This document shows, in pieces, positions 1 through 8,925 of a stretch of DNA of 42,468 nucleotides (positions are counted from its first letter, which is position 1; each line of letters begins with the position of its first letter). Source of the stretch: Phycisphaerales bacterium (GTDB taxonomy: Bacteria > Planctomycetota > Phycisphaerae > Phycisphaerales > UBA1924); contig JAGQOH010000027.1 in NCBI GenBank assembly GCA_020427635.1, positions 1 to 42,468 on the forward strand, in the 5' to 3' direction. The notes beneath the pieces are model-generated. The model ran no database searches, was not told the origin of the DNA, and saw only the letters and a list, made by a program, of their open reading frames with translations. The position numbers and the translations under genes are program-made.

Positions 1-1
1 G

Positions 2-412
2 ACGTGTTTGACCTCGGCGCTTGAGGTGCGCACGCGTGCCGCGATGCCGCTGGAGTGGGCGTTGACACAGCATCAACTTGGGGTGACGTTGCTGCACGGG
101 GCACAGGCAGGCGAAGCGGCGCCGGTGAAACAGGCGATTGCGTGTTTGAAAGCGGCGCTGGTGGTGCGAACGCGCGATCGACACCCGGTGTTGTGGGCTC
201 GGACGATGGGCTCGTTGGGCGAAGCGTTGGCATGGATGGCGCAGGGCGCGCCGGACAAGTACTTGGCCAAGGCGATCGAGGCGCATCGTCAGGCGTTGGC
301 GGTGCTGGACAACACTGAGCATGCTGAAGAATGCAAGCCCATCGCGGCGCGGCTGGAGTCGCTGTTGCAGGCGTCGGCCGATGCGCCGGTACCGGGCATT
401 CGCGACGACTAG
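2..412 (+). CDS. TPR-repeat protein, C-terminal part (cut by window edge)
   Basis: The reading frame is open through the left edge, so the true start lies outside the window. The visible 137 residues contain tetratricopeptide-like repeats: a partial unit with ALEVRTR and LEWALTQHQLGVTL, then a fuller one with CLKAALVVRTR and VLWARTMGSLGEAL, spaced about 50 residues apart. This spacing and the (L/V)(E/V)VRTR...WA...LG consensus are typical of long TPR arrays seen in planctomycetes and cyanobacteria, which act as protein-protein interaction scaffolds. The protein ends in a short non-repeat tail. It is convergent with purA, only 20 bp away. The partner and any N-terminal effector domain cannot be seen. 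Confidence 0.75.
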   Translation, partial: TCLTSALEVRTRAAMPLEWALTQHQLGVTLLHGAQAGEAAPVKQAIACLKAALVVRTRDRHPVLWARTMGSLGEALAWMAQGAPDKYLAKAIEAHRQALAVLDNTEHAEECKPIAARLESLLQASADAPVPGIRDD

Positions 413-432
413 TGCGCTGCAGGATTCACGCG

Positions 433-2124
<1,692 letters not shown>

Positions 2125-2148
2125 TTGGGCGCGCCGCGGCGCGCAGGC

Positions 2149-2601
2149 TCAATCCAAGTCATCAAGATCAAAGTCAAAGTCGAATGCGTCGGAGGCGTCG
2201 GTGCCACTCAGCAGACCGGGCTTTGCGATGGGCGGCGTCTCCATCATGGAGGAGTCCGCACTTGCGTCGCTGTCGAGCGCGGGCTCGGGGCGCTGGATCT
2301 TGGCGGGCTGCCCGTTGATCTGTACCGTGAAGAGCACATCGCCAACACTGAGGACATCACCTGCACGGAGCTCGGCTTCATCGATGGGCTGGTAGTTGCG
2401 CTTGGTGCCGTTCGAGGAGCCCAGATCCCGCACGAGCACCGCGTCTTCGGTGACTTCGATTTCGCAGTGGCGCCTGCTCACCGACGCCAGGGGCACGCGG
2501 ATCGAGGCATCCTCGCCACGTCCGATGACGTGCTTGCCAGGCTTGACCGGCACTTCCTTGCGGTCGCCGTTCTCCTTGAAGACGTGGAGCTTGACCTTCA
2601 C
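2149..2601 (-). CDS. FHA-domain protein
   Basis: The 150-residue product is a forkhead-associated domain (about residues 5-95) with an acidic tail. The phosphothreonine-binding signature is complete: GRGE at 27-30, SRRH at 42-45 and SSNGT at 62-66. FHA domains bind phosphothreonine peptides, so the protein is a likely reader for Ser/Thr kinases such as the one encoded at 11952-14720; that link is inference. The C-terminus is low-complexity and ends in alternating Asp and Phe (DAFDFDFDLDDLD), which could act as a docking peptide. The start is GTG at 2601 with an AGGA sequence upstream. It is divergent from hemW. Confidence 0.85.
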   Translation of the reverse strand: MKVKLHVFKENGDRKEVPVKPGKHVIGRGEDASIRVPLASVSRRHCEIEVTEDAVLVRDLGSSNGTKRNYQPIDEAELRAGDVLSVGDVLFTVQINGQPAKIQRPEPALDSDASADSSMMETPPIAKPGLLSGTDASDAFDFDFDLDDLD

Positions 2602-2615
2602 CTTCGTCCTATTCT

Positions 2616-2658
2616 CCCGGGCGAACCCGGGCCCTTGCCCATCGCCCCGGACGGGGCG
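2616..2658. other. Two tetraloop hairpins between FHA gene and hemW
   Basis: Two perfect 6-bp inverted repeats lie in the 77-bp divergent intergenic region. The first is CCCGGG-CGAA-CCCGGG at 2616-2631 and the second is CGCCCC-GGAC-GGGGCG at 2643-2658. The second would fall in the 5' leader of hemW if transcription starts upstream of it. Neither is followed by a T run on either strand, so they do not look like intrinsic terminators. They may be operators or simply products of high GC. Confidence 0.3.
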
Positions 2659-2678
2659 TTCGGAGAGTCTAGCCGATC

Positions 2679-3980
2679 ATGTCGAAGCTGACCCCATTGA
2701 ATCTGCAGCAGCGGAGCATGCATGCGGGGGAGGTTCTCGCGCGGGCGGATGGCGGTGCGCGGGCGAGATCGCTGTACATCCACGTGCCGTTCTGCTTTCA
2801 CAAGTGCCACTACTGCGATTTTTACAGCTTCGTGGACAACCAAGATCGGCAGGCGGCGTTTGTTGAGACGCTGGGCAAGGAGTTGCGCGCGATTGCGCCC
2901 TGGGCGGAGGCGATCGAAACGGTGTTCGTAGGCGGGGGTACGCCGACGCTGCTGGCGGTGGATCTGTGGAAACGGCTGCTCGATGTGCTGCACGATGCGT
3001 ATGACCTCGCGGCGAGTTGCGAGTTCACGGTGGAGTGCAATCCAGAGACGGCAACGCCTGAGCTCATGCGCACACTGCGCACGGGCGGTGTGAATCGGAT
3101 CTCGATTGGCGCACAGAGTTTTGAGCCGAGGCATTTGAAGACGCTCGAGCGCTGGCACGAGCCGACGAGTGTTGCAAAGGCGATCGACATTGCGCGCGAG
3201 GCGGGGATCGGGCGGCAGTCGATCGATCTCATCTTTGCCATCCCCGGCCAAACGCTCGACGAGTGGCAGTGCGACTTGGATGCAGCGCTTGCATTGGAGC
3301 TTAAACACCTGAGTTGCTACGCGCTGACGTATGAGCCAAACACCGCGATGACGAAGCGGCTGGAGCGTGGGGAGTTTGCGCGCACTGATGAGGATGTTGA
3401 GGCGGGGATGTATGAGGCGACGGTGGAGCGGCTGCGCGCGGCGGGGCTGGAGCGCTATGAAGTGTCGAACTTTGCTCGCATTGGTAGTGAATGCAGGCAC
3501 AACATGGCCTATTGGCGGCAGGAACCGTGGCTCGCTGCGGGGCCTTCGGGGAGCGGGCACTTTGCAGGGTGGCGTTGGAAGAATGTGCCGCGGCTGACGG
3601 AGTGGATTGAGGGCGTGAACGCGACGGGCTTTGCGCCGGTGGTGGATGTGGAAGCGCCGGATGCGAAGCGTGCGCTGGCGGAGCGGTTGATGACGGCGGT
3701 GCGTTTGCGCGAGGGGTTTGAGGAAGCGGAGATGATGGAGCGTGCGCAGGTGTTGGGTGTGGATGGGCCGCTTGCGCGCGCGCTCGAGAAGCATGCTGCG
3801 AATGGACGGCTTTGCAGACCGGGCTCGACAAGCAAGTCCGGGCACCCGGAGCGGACCACCCTCTCCCACGGGGAGAGGGAGCAAGAGCGCGCAACCATCG
3901 CGCCGACAGACCTCGGATTTCTGTTTGCAGATGAAGTGGCGTCAGACCTGATTCAGGCAACCTGCGGCAGCGACAGATAG
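2679..3980 (+). CDS. hemW: Radical SAM haem chaperone-type protein HemW, with in-frame repeat insertion
   Basis: HemW is a radical SAM protein related to oxygen-independent coproporphyrinogen III oxidase but acting as a haem-binding chaperone. The 4Fe-4S motif is C39-x3-C43-x2-C46 followed by F48, the pattern typical of HemW (CxxxCxxCxF). GGGTP at 85-89 binds the SAM amino group. The 433-residue length slightly exceeds the usual 380-400. The excess is explained by residues 379-405, encoded by a copy of the window's palindromic repeats, inserted between ANGRL and [15 protein letters not shown] in the C-terminal HemW domain. The frame is kept and the C-terminal motif follows, so the gene is probably functional. 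It overlaps the convergent rpmA by 28 bp. Confidence 0.92.
   Translation: MSKLTPLNLQQRSMHAGEVLARADGGARARSLYIHVPFCFHKCHYCDFYSFVDNQDRQAAFVETLGKELRAIAPWAEAIETVFVGGGTPTLLAVDLWKRLLDVLHDAYDLAASCEFTVECNPETATPELMRTLRTGGVNRISIGAQSFEPRHLKTLERWHEPTSVAKAIDIAREAGIGRQSIDLIFAIPGQTLDEWQCDLDAALALELKHLSCYALTYEPNTAMTKRLERGEFARTDEDVEAGMYEATVERLRAAGLERYEVSNFARIGSECRHNMAYWRQEPWLAAGPSGSGHFAGWRWKNVPRLTEWIEGVNATGFAPVVDVEAPDAKRALAERLMTAVRLREGFEEAEMMERAQVLGVDGPLARALEKHAANGRLCRPGSTSKSGHPERTTLSHGEREQERATIAPTDLGFLFADEVASDLIQATCGSDR
3813..3890 (+). repeat. Palindromic repeats (family B + half family A) inside hemW
   Basis: A family B unit (about 3815-3849, containing GACAAGCAAG and GGGCACCC) is followed by the second half of a family A unit with the stem CCCTCTCCC (3859-3867), a 3-nt loop and GGGAGAGGG (3871-3879), then GAGC. 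The same sequence blocks occur outside genes at 6722-6880, 24178-24262 and 25645-25714. Here they are translated as part of hemW with no stop or frameshift. Confidence 0.75.
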
Positions 3981-4237
3981 CTCGGACGCGGGCGATCGTC
4001 GGCGGGCCACACGTGGACCTTGCGGCCCTTCCAGACCACGGTGCCTTCGCACAGCGCGAACAGCGTGTCATCCTTGCCACGACCGACCATGAAGCCCGGC
4101 TGCCACTTGGTGCCGCGCTGGCGCACGATGATCGAGCCCGACTTGGCAGCTTCGCCGCCGTAGAGCTTCACGCCCAGGTACTGGGGGTTGGAGTCGCGGC
4201 CGTTCTTGGACGACCCCTGGCCCTTCTTATGTGCCAT
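3953..4237 (-). CDS. rpmA: 50S ribosomal protein L27
   Basis: bL27 is a component of the large ribosomal subunit near the peptidyl transferase centre. The 94-residue protein begins [17 protein letters not shown] and continues with LGVKLYGGE and [15 protein letters not shown], all diagnostic. The N-terminus begins directly with the mature AHKKG motif, so it lacks the cleavable extension found in some Firmicutes. In most bacteria rpmA follows rplU (L21), but here the upstream same-strand neighbour is the RNA helicase and no rplU is visible. Its 3' end overlaps hemW, which is convergent. Confidence 0.98.
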   Translation of the reverse strand: MAHKKGQGSSKNGRDSNPQYLGVKLYGGEAAKSGSIIVRQRGTKWQPGFMVGRGKDDTLFALCEGTVVWKGRKVHVWPADDRPRPSYLSLPQVA

Positions 4238-4335
4238 AGCGAATGCCTCGATCGATCAGGTGCGGTCTGCCCGGCCCACCATCGCCGGGGGAGGGGAGAG
4301 GATAGCGAGATCAGGCGATGGCGTCTAGCAGGGAG

Positions 4336-5715
4336 TCAGGCGCTGCGTGCGGCAAGCCGAGTTGCGCCCCTGCCAGGCTGGCGGGAAGCGGCGAACGACT
4401 TCGCGGATGAGGTCTTGCGCCGGGGCCGCTTGGATGCGGGCCTGTTGGTCGCGCGAACCTTGGGACGTTGGGCTGCTCTCTTGACCTGGCGAGGGGGGCG
4501 CGGTGCTTCGGTGCGGGGCTCCGGGGCCTCGTCGACGGGCTGTGGCTGTGGCACGGGACGCTCGGCGCGAGTACCGAGGTCGTTGGGAACGACCGACGTG
4601 GGGATGGTGATGCCGGTGCGATGTTCGATGGCACGGAGGAAGCTGCGCTCGCTGCGATCGCAGAATGAGATGGCCTTGCCAGCGGCCCCGGCGCGTCCAG
4701 TGCGTCCGATGCGGTGGACATATGCGTCCGGCTCGTTGGGCAGGTTGAAATTGAAGACGTGGGTGATGCCGTCGACATCGAGCCCGCGCGCCGCGACATC
4801 GGTGGCGACGAGCACGCGTGAGCGCCCCGAACGAAAGGCGTGAAGGCTTCGCTCGCGCTGGCTCTGGGACTTGTTGCCATGGATGGTGTCGGTCGCGATG
4901 CCGGCATTCAGAAGTCTCTTCGCGAGTCGCTCTGCGCCGTGCTTTGTTCTGGTGAAGACGACGGTGCGAACGATCCGGGCGTCCTGCAACAGGTGCGTGA
5001 GCAGGGCGGACTTGCGATCGTCGGAGACGTGGTAGAGCTCCTGATCGATGGTGGTCGCTGCGGCAGTGGTGGGCGTGACAGACACACTCACCGGCTCGTG
5101 CAGCAGGGCGTTTGCGAGCTTGCGGATGTTCGCGGGCATGGTGGCGCTGAAGAGCAGCGTCTGACGATCGGCGGGCAGTTCAGCTGCGATCTGTTGAATG
5201 GGCTTGATGAAGCCCATGTCGAGCATGCGATCGGCCTCGTCGAGGATGAACACTTCGATAGAGCTGAGGTCGACATAGCCCTGGGCCATGAGGTCTTGCA
5301 GGCGCCCAGGAGTGGCCACGATGACATCGACGCCGGCGTGCAGTTGGCGAACCTGATGGTGTTGCTTGACGCCGCCGTAGATCACGGCGTGGCGCAGGCG
5401 AGCTTCGCGGCCATAGGTGTAGAGGCTCTCTTCGATCTGAGCAGCCAGTTCGCGGGTCGGCGCAAGGATGAGGGCGCGTGGAGAGCGCCGGCCTCGCCCA
5501 TGGGTGGCGCCGGGGCGCGCAGCAAGGATTTCGATGAGCGGGAGAAGGAAGGCAGCGGTCTTTCCGGTGCCGGTCTGGGCGCACCCAAGCAGGTCGTGAC
5601 CATCGAGGATGGGCGGGATGGCCTGTGCCTGGATCGGCGTTTGGGAGGTGTAGCCTTCCGCAGCGAGCGTGCGAAGGAGCTGGTGGGACAGATTGAGCTC
5701 AGCAAAGCTTGTCAA
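4336..5715 (-). CDS. DEAD-box RNA helicase (RhlE-like)
   Basis: This ATP-dependent RNA helicase probably acts in ribosome assembly or RNA turnover. All core motifs are visible in order: the Q motif (TPIQAQAIP, 26-34), AQTGTGKT (46-53), PTRELAAQ (87-94), TPGRL (136-140), DEAD (160-163), SAT, TRTKHGAERL, ATDVAARGLDVDG and HRIGRTGRAG. After about residue 370 comes a Pro/Lys/Arg-rich tail of roughly 85 residues, typical of RhlE-type helicases and likely to bind RNA. The start appears to be TTG at 5715, since MTSFAELNLSHQLLRTL aligns with the usual family N-terminus and GGAGAT lies upstream. rpmA lies 98 bp downstream on the same strand, so the two may be co-transcribed. Confidence 0.93.
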   Translation of the reverse strand: MTSFAELNLSHQLLRTLAAEGYTSQTPIQAQAIPPILDGHDLLGCAQTGTGKTAAFLLPLIEILAARPGATHGRGRRSPRALILAPTRELAAQIEESLYTYGREARLRHAVIYGGVKQHHQVRQLHAGVDVIVATPGRLQDLMAQGYVDLSSIEVFILDEADRMLDMGFIKPIQQIAAELPADRQTLLFSATMPANIRKLANALLHEPVSVSVTPTTAAATTIDQELYHVSDDRKSALLTHLLQDARIVRTVVFTRTKHGAERLAKRLLNAGIATDTIHGNKSQSQRERSLHAFRSGRSRVLVATDVAARGLDVDGITHVFNFNLPNEPDAYVHRIGRTGRAGAAGKAISFCDRSERSFLRAIEHRTGITIPTSVVPNDLGTRAERPVPQPQPVDEAPEPRTEAPRPPRQVKRAAQRPKVRATNRPASKRPRRKTSSAKSFAASRQPGRGATRLAARSA

Positions 5716-5954
5716 GACAGTGATCTCCGACAGCGCACGGCGGCAAGCCGAGCGTTGCGAGTAAGGGCAGCAAAAGAACCAATTCGGTGTTGGTGCGGTG
5801 GCGGCCTGGGGCTTGGAGCGTCCCGCAGAAACGCGGCGGGCGCTGCCAGCAGATTCTCGTGGGCCGTCCCGTTTCTCTCAGGGACGGCGAGTTGAGGCCA
5901 CCGGCGTATTGAGGGACATGGTAGGCAAGCGGAGGCGATCGTGCGCTGGGGTGG

Positions 5955-6242
5955 TTATTGCGACGGTGCGCCGCATTCGGGGCAGGTTTCAGCGGTGATG
6001 CCGGAGAGGTCGTAGCCGCACTTGGGGCAGTGGCCGGGCAGTGGTTCTTTGACGAAGACAAAGCGAATAGTTGTCACGACAGTGAAGAAGATGGCGAGCG
6101 CAGTGAATGCGATTCTGGCTGGGCCAGCAAGCGTTGGCTTTGGGCCAGTGGTGATCGAGCCTTGGAGGCATATTGCAACAAGGATCCAAAAAAAGACAGC
6201 GAGAAAAAGCGAGGGTAGGTACCTGCCGAGCTGTCTACTCAT
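5955..6242 (-). CDS. Small zinc-ribbon membrane protein
   Basis: The 95-residue protein has two hydrophobic segments, about residues 8-27 (LPSLFLAVFFWILVAIC) and 42-64 (IAFTALAIFFTVVTTIRFVF), followed by a C-terminal zinc ribbon CPKCGYDLSG...CPECG. This ribbon is shared with five other genes in the window. The function is unknown; the ribbon probably faces the cytoplasm. The ATG at 6242 overlaps the stop of the upstream gene within ATGAGTAG, indicating translational coupling. A longer reading from 6281 would run inside the upstream gene and is less likely. Confidence 0.75.
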   Translation of the reverse strand: MSRQLGRYLPSLFLAVFFWILVAICLQGSITTGPKPTLAGPARIAFTALAIFFTVVTTIRFVFVKEPLPGHCPKCGYDLSGITAETCPECGAPSQ

Positions 6243-6699
6243 CGCCCGACGCTCCGCATTCCGGACACACCGCGCCCTCAATGCCGTTCAGGTCATAACC
6301 GCACTTGGTGCAGCACCCCTGCAGCGCCCGCCGCGCGCGGATGAAGAGGAAGGTGGAGGTGAGGAGGAAGGGCGCGGCGAGAAGCCAAAGTGGAAAAGAG
6401 GCGGAGTACCAAGACGTTGTCTGAAACACTCTCATTCGAGGCCACCGAAACAGGACTCTGATTGGAGGAACGTCTCGGTGCCACATCGCCCAAGGACCTT
6501 GCCGACGGAGTTCAGTCGTTGGCGGTCCGAAACTCATGTTCAATGAGCCCAGCGAGAGGACGACGCCGCAAGAGCGTGGTTGGCTATACCAGACGCCACA
6601 ACTGCCGTAGCGAGTAGTCGGAATCCCACCCAACAACACTGCTGCAATCGCAGTGCTCACCCAGAACGGCCACCCAAGTTTGCGGCGGGGGCGGGACAT
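6235..6699 (-). CDS. Zinc-ribbon membrane protein
   Basis: The 154-residue protein has a hydrophobic N-terminal segment (about residues 10-26), a polar central part with many Arg and Trp residues, a second membrane segment (about 102-119, LWLLAAPFLLTSTFLFI) and a C-terminal ribbon CTKCGYDLNG...CPECG. It is a paralogue of the downstream gene, to which it is coupled by an 8-nt overlap. Both use fewer GC-rich codons than their neighbours. I do not recognise a function. Confidence 0.72.
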   Translation of the reverse strand: MSRPRRKLGWPFWVSTAIAAVLLGGIPTTRYGSCGVWYSQPRSCGVVLSLGSLNMSFGPPTTELRRQGPWAMWHRDVPPIRVLFRWPRMRVFQTTSWYSASFPLWLLAAPFLLTSTFLFIRARRALQGCCTKCGYDLNGIEGAVCPECGASGDE

Positions 6700-6721
6700 G
6701 TGTTCATGGTAGGAGCGGGAG

Positions 6722-6783
6722 GCCCCTCACCAGGTCCGCCTCAGGCGGACCACCCTCTCCCCGCACGCGGGGCGAGGGAGCAG
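6722..6783. repeat. Family A palindromic repeat
   Basis: The unit starts GCCCCTCACC and contains two hairpins. The first is GGTCCGCC-TCA-GGCGGACC at 6733-6751. The second is CCCTCTCCCCGC-AC-GCGGGGCGAGGG at 6753-6778, with one mismatch. It ends in GAGCAGG. It lies between two divergent-strand-independent minus-strand genes and encodes nothing obvious. Confidence 0.75.
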
Positions 6784-6790
6784 GAAGAAG

Positions 6791-6820
6791 ACCGGGGCTG
6801 ACAAGCAACCCCGGGCACCC
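6791..6820. repeat. Family B palindromic repeat
   Basis: The stem CCGGGGCTG (6792-6800), loop ACAAG and CAACCCCGG (6806-6814, one mismatch) is followed by the conserved GGCACCC tail. It sits between two family A units, giving an A-B-A composite. Confidence 0.7.
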
Positions 6821-6828
6821 AGGGGGAA

Positions 6829-6880
6829 GCCCCTCACCCGGCGAAGCGCCACCCTCTCCCGAGGGGAGAGGGAGCAAGGA
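6829..6880. repeat. Family A palindromic repeat
   Basis: The GCCCCTCACCCG head is followed by a short GGCGAAGCGCC hairpin, then the stem CCCTCTCCC (6852-6860), loop GAG and GGGAGAGGG (6864-6872), and the GAGCAAGG tail. It ends just before the stop of the DUF971 gene, so in that gene's orientation it lies immediately downstream and may form part of its mRNA 3' end. Confidence 0.72.
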
Positions 6881-6892
6881 ACGCAGCGGCGG

Positions 6893-7228
6893 TCAGCGTG
6901 TGGTCGCGGGGTCGATCTGGCGGAGGTATTCCCAGGTGTAGAGCCCCGTGTCGTGTCCATCGGAGAAGCGGATGCGGATGGCGTAATGGCCCACAAGTTC
7001 GGCGTCGGTTGCGGTGAGGGGTGTGTCGTGCGCGCCGCCGCGGCGGGGGTTGCTTGGCAGGATGGCGAGTGGATTCTCAGCGAGGCCCTTGCGGAGTTCG
7101 CGCGCTTCGGCGGAGGGTGACATGCGGCGGAGGTGGGCGATGGGGTAGGTGGAGACCGAGCCGTCGGCCCAGGTGATGGTGAGGGCGGTGTCCTTGGCGA
7201 GGTCGATGGCGGTGGGTGGGTCGGTCAT
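6893..7228 (-). CDS. DUF971 / GBBH-like N-terminal domain protein
   Basis: The 111-residue protein matches the DUF971 family (the small domain also found at the N-terminus of gamma-butyrobetaine hydroxylase). It begins with the strand ALTITWADGSVSTYPIAHLRR and ends with VGHYAIRIRFSDGHDTGLYTWEYLRQ. The paired W-x-DG and SDGH-TGLY-W motifs are the hallmark. Family members often sit near Mrp/ApbC iron-sulfur proteins and may bind metal, but no such neighbour is present here. It is divergent from the secreted protein at 7351. The exact role is not known. Confidence 0.85.
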   Translation of the reverse strand: MTDPPTAIDLAKDTALTITWADGSVSTYPIAHLRRMSPSAEARELRKGLAENPLAILPSNPRRGGAHDTPLTATDAELVGHYAIRIRFSDGHDTGLYTWEYLRQIDPATTR

Positions 7229-7269
7229 CTGGTTGGGAGTCTAGGAAAGTGCTGAGCGCCGCTCGGCTC

Positions 7270-7291
7270 AAAGTGGGATGGATTCCACTTT
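7270..7291. promoter_or_regulatory. 22-bp imperfect palindrome, candidate operator
   Basis: AAAGTGG and CCACTTT flank an 8-nt centre; 18 of the 22 positions are symmetric. It lies in the 122-bp divergent region between the DUF971 gene and the dockerin-tail gene set, and its right arm overlaps the possible -35 element at 7290. A regulator binding here could control either gene. No cognate regulator is identified. Confidence 0.4.
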
Positions 7292-7317
7292 GGTTGGCGA
7301 CTGCGATGGAGTAGGCT
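7290..7317 (+). promoter_or_regulatory. Candidate promoter for the three-gene secreted-protein set
   Basis: TTGGTT (7290-7295), a 16-bp spacer and TAGGCT (7312-7317) resemble a weak sigma-70 promoter. A transcript from here would have a leader of about 27 nt, including the GAGGGAAAGG ribosome-binding region before the ATG at 7351. Confidence 0.35.
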
Positions 7318-7350
7318 AGTGGTTAAGTCTGAGGGAAAGGACCTACACCA

Positions 7351-8901
7351 ATGCGGTATCGAGCGATGTTGGGCGGGATGGCTGCGCTTGTGGCGGCGAT
7401 GGCGGTGAGCGCATTCGGGCAGCACGGGGTGGCGGGGGCGGAGGTCGAGCCGGCGTCGGCGCTGACGAAGGCGGAGCGCATCGCGCAGGCGGTGGCGGAG
7501 TTGAATGCGCAGGCGGTTGAGCCGATTGGTGGCGAGCGTTTCACAGGGCGCGCGACGTTGCGCGAGCCCTGGGATGGCGTTGCGGCGCGAACGGTGTGGA
7601 ACGACGCTGCGGAGCGCGGGATTGGCGGGTGCAGCATCGATGTTGCGGTCGTAGGCGCGGACAACAGTTACTTGGCTGACGTCGTTGCAAAGATCAGTGC
7701 TGACCCGCGCATGAATAGCGTGACGTCGATCAATTCGTCGGCGACGACGCCGACGGTTGCCACGCTTCGTCCCTTTGACGCGGTCTTTGCGTACACGAAT
7801 ACCCAAGTCCTGGATCCCGTGGCTCTTGGCGACGCGCTTGCGGGCTATGTAGACAATGGCGGTGGTTTGGTGATGGCGCTGGCTGCAATGGCGGTGCCCT
7901 TCCACATTCAGGGCCGTTTGTTGAGCGACGATTATTACTGTATCGAAGCTGGGGCCTACACGTCCTATACGCCTTCGATGCTCGGAACGGTTCACGTACC
8001 GGGGAGTCTCGTCATGCAAGGCGTGACGACGTTCAACGGAGGGGCGGCTTCGTACCGACCTTTGACGAGCCTTCATCCGCGTGCAACGCGCGTGGCGAGT
8101 TGGAGCACGGGTGAGCCCCTCGTGGCGACCCGTGTTGACTTGGCTGGACGGCGCGTCGACCTCGGCATGTTTCCGCCCTCGAGCGACGCGTTTGCCGACG
8201 CGTGGACTAGCTCCACCGATGGCGCTCGGCTCATGGCCAACGCGCTGGTGTACGCGTCGGGGTGCCCGGGTGTGGGGTTGTTCGGGTGTGGGTCGAGTTT
8301 GTATCGACAAGGACCCAACGTCGACGAGTCGTCGTGGAACAGCAACACACCCGCGAACATCCAGAATGCACAAGCTTGGGCAGACGACTTTACGCTGCCG
8401 GGGGGTGGCTATGTGCACCAGATTGCACTGTGGGGGACATGGTTCGGCAGCCATGGGCTATATCACCCACCGATCGCGCAGCGCTTTGTGGTCAACATTC
8501 ACCGGGACGCAGGCGGGGTGCCCGGGCCGATCGTGTACACGGCGACTGTAAATGTTGAGCCTGAGTGGATCGGCGATCACAACGCGGATGCCAACCGTGT
8601 TTACCGATTCGAGATCAAGTTGCCAACGACGTTCGAGGCGGCGCCTGGGCAGCGATACTGGCTCAGTCCGTTGGGCGATGACAACCCGTTCACCTGGTCG
8701 TGGCAACAGCGCGATAGCGCAGCCAACGCGAGCGCGTTTCGGAACGGAGGGGGGGCATGGAACAGTTGGCCCTCGAACATGGCCTTTGAGTTGTGCGGGT
8801 TCTGTGATTGCCTTTGCCCGGGCGATGCCGACTGGGATGGCGATGTGGACCTGGATGACTTGCAGATATTGCTGTTCTGGTTTGGTTCGTTCTGTCTTTG
8901 A
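7351..8901 (+). CDS. Secreted protein with dockerin-like tail, paralogue 1
   Basis: The 516-residue protein has a Sec signal peptide (hydrophobic MLGGMAALVAAMAVSAFG, likely cleaved near residue 24). A Rossmann-like region (about 85-310) has the pattern FDAVFAYTN...LGDALAGYVDNGGGLVMAL, reminiscent of ThuA or glutamine-amidotransferase-like folds, but I see no catalytic triad. A beta-rich domain follows (ADDFTLPGGG...VNIHRDAGGVPG...YWLSPLG). The end is CDCLCPGD followed by DADWDGDVDLDD, one calcium-binding dockerin-type loop, and a final Cys. In planctomycetes such Cys-flanked dockerin-like tails occur on many exported proteins and probably serve for sorting or anchoring. It is first of three tandem paralogues, with a 24-bp gap to the next. 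Confidence 0.82.
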   Translation: MRYRAMLGGMAALVAAMAVSAFGQHGVAGAEVEPASALTKAERIAQAVAELNAQAVEPIGGERFTGRATLREPWDGVAARTVWNDAAERGIGGCSIDVAVVGADNSYLADVVAKISADPRMNSVTSINSSATTPTVATLRPFDAVFAYTNTQVLDPVALGDALAGYVDNGGGLVMALAAMAVPFHIQGRLLSDDYYCIEAGAYTSYTPSMLGTVHVPGSLVMQGVTTFNGGAASYRPLTSLHPRATRVASWSTGEPLVATRVDLAGRRVDLGMFPPSSDAFADAWTSSTDGARLMANALVYASGCPGVGLFGCGSSLYRQGPNVDESSWNSNTPANIQNAQAWADDFTLPGGGYVHQIALWGTWFGSHGLYHPPIAQRFVVNIHRDAGGVPGPIVYTATVNVEPEWIGDHNADANRVYRFEIKLPTTFEAAPGQRYWLSPLGDDNPFTWSWQQRDSAANASAFRNGGGAWNSWPSNMAFELCGFCDCLCPGDADWDGDVDLDDLQILLFWFGSFCL

Positions 8902-8925
8902 GTCAACGTCATTGATCTGAGGAGC

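Noticed and set aside
2598..3884. 428-codon minus-strand open frame opposite hemW
   Set aside because: It is very rich in Arg, His and Pro with no motif, and hemW on the other strand is clearly real.
5716..5954. Minus-strand open frame 5699-6061 in the gap before the RNA helicase
   Set aside because: It overlaps the ribbon gene in another frame and shows no motif; the gap probably holds the helicase promoter.
6722..6880. Repeat block as a CRISPR array
   Set aside because: Units are palindromic, few, of two types and without regular spacers; no cas genes are present.
7225..8454. 409-codon minus-strand open frame opposite the first dockerin-tail gene
   Set aside because: Arg/His-rich antisense translation without motifs; the plus-strand gene has a signal peptide and paralogues.
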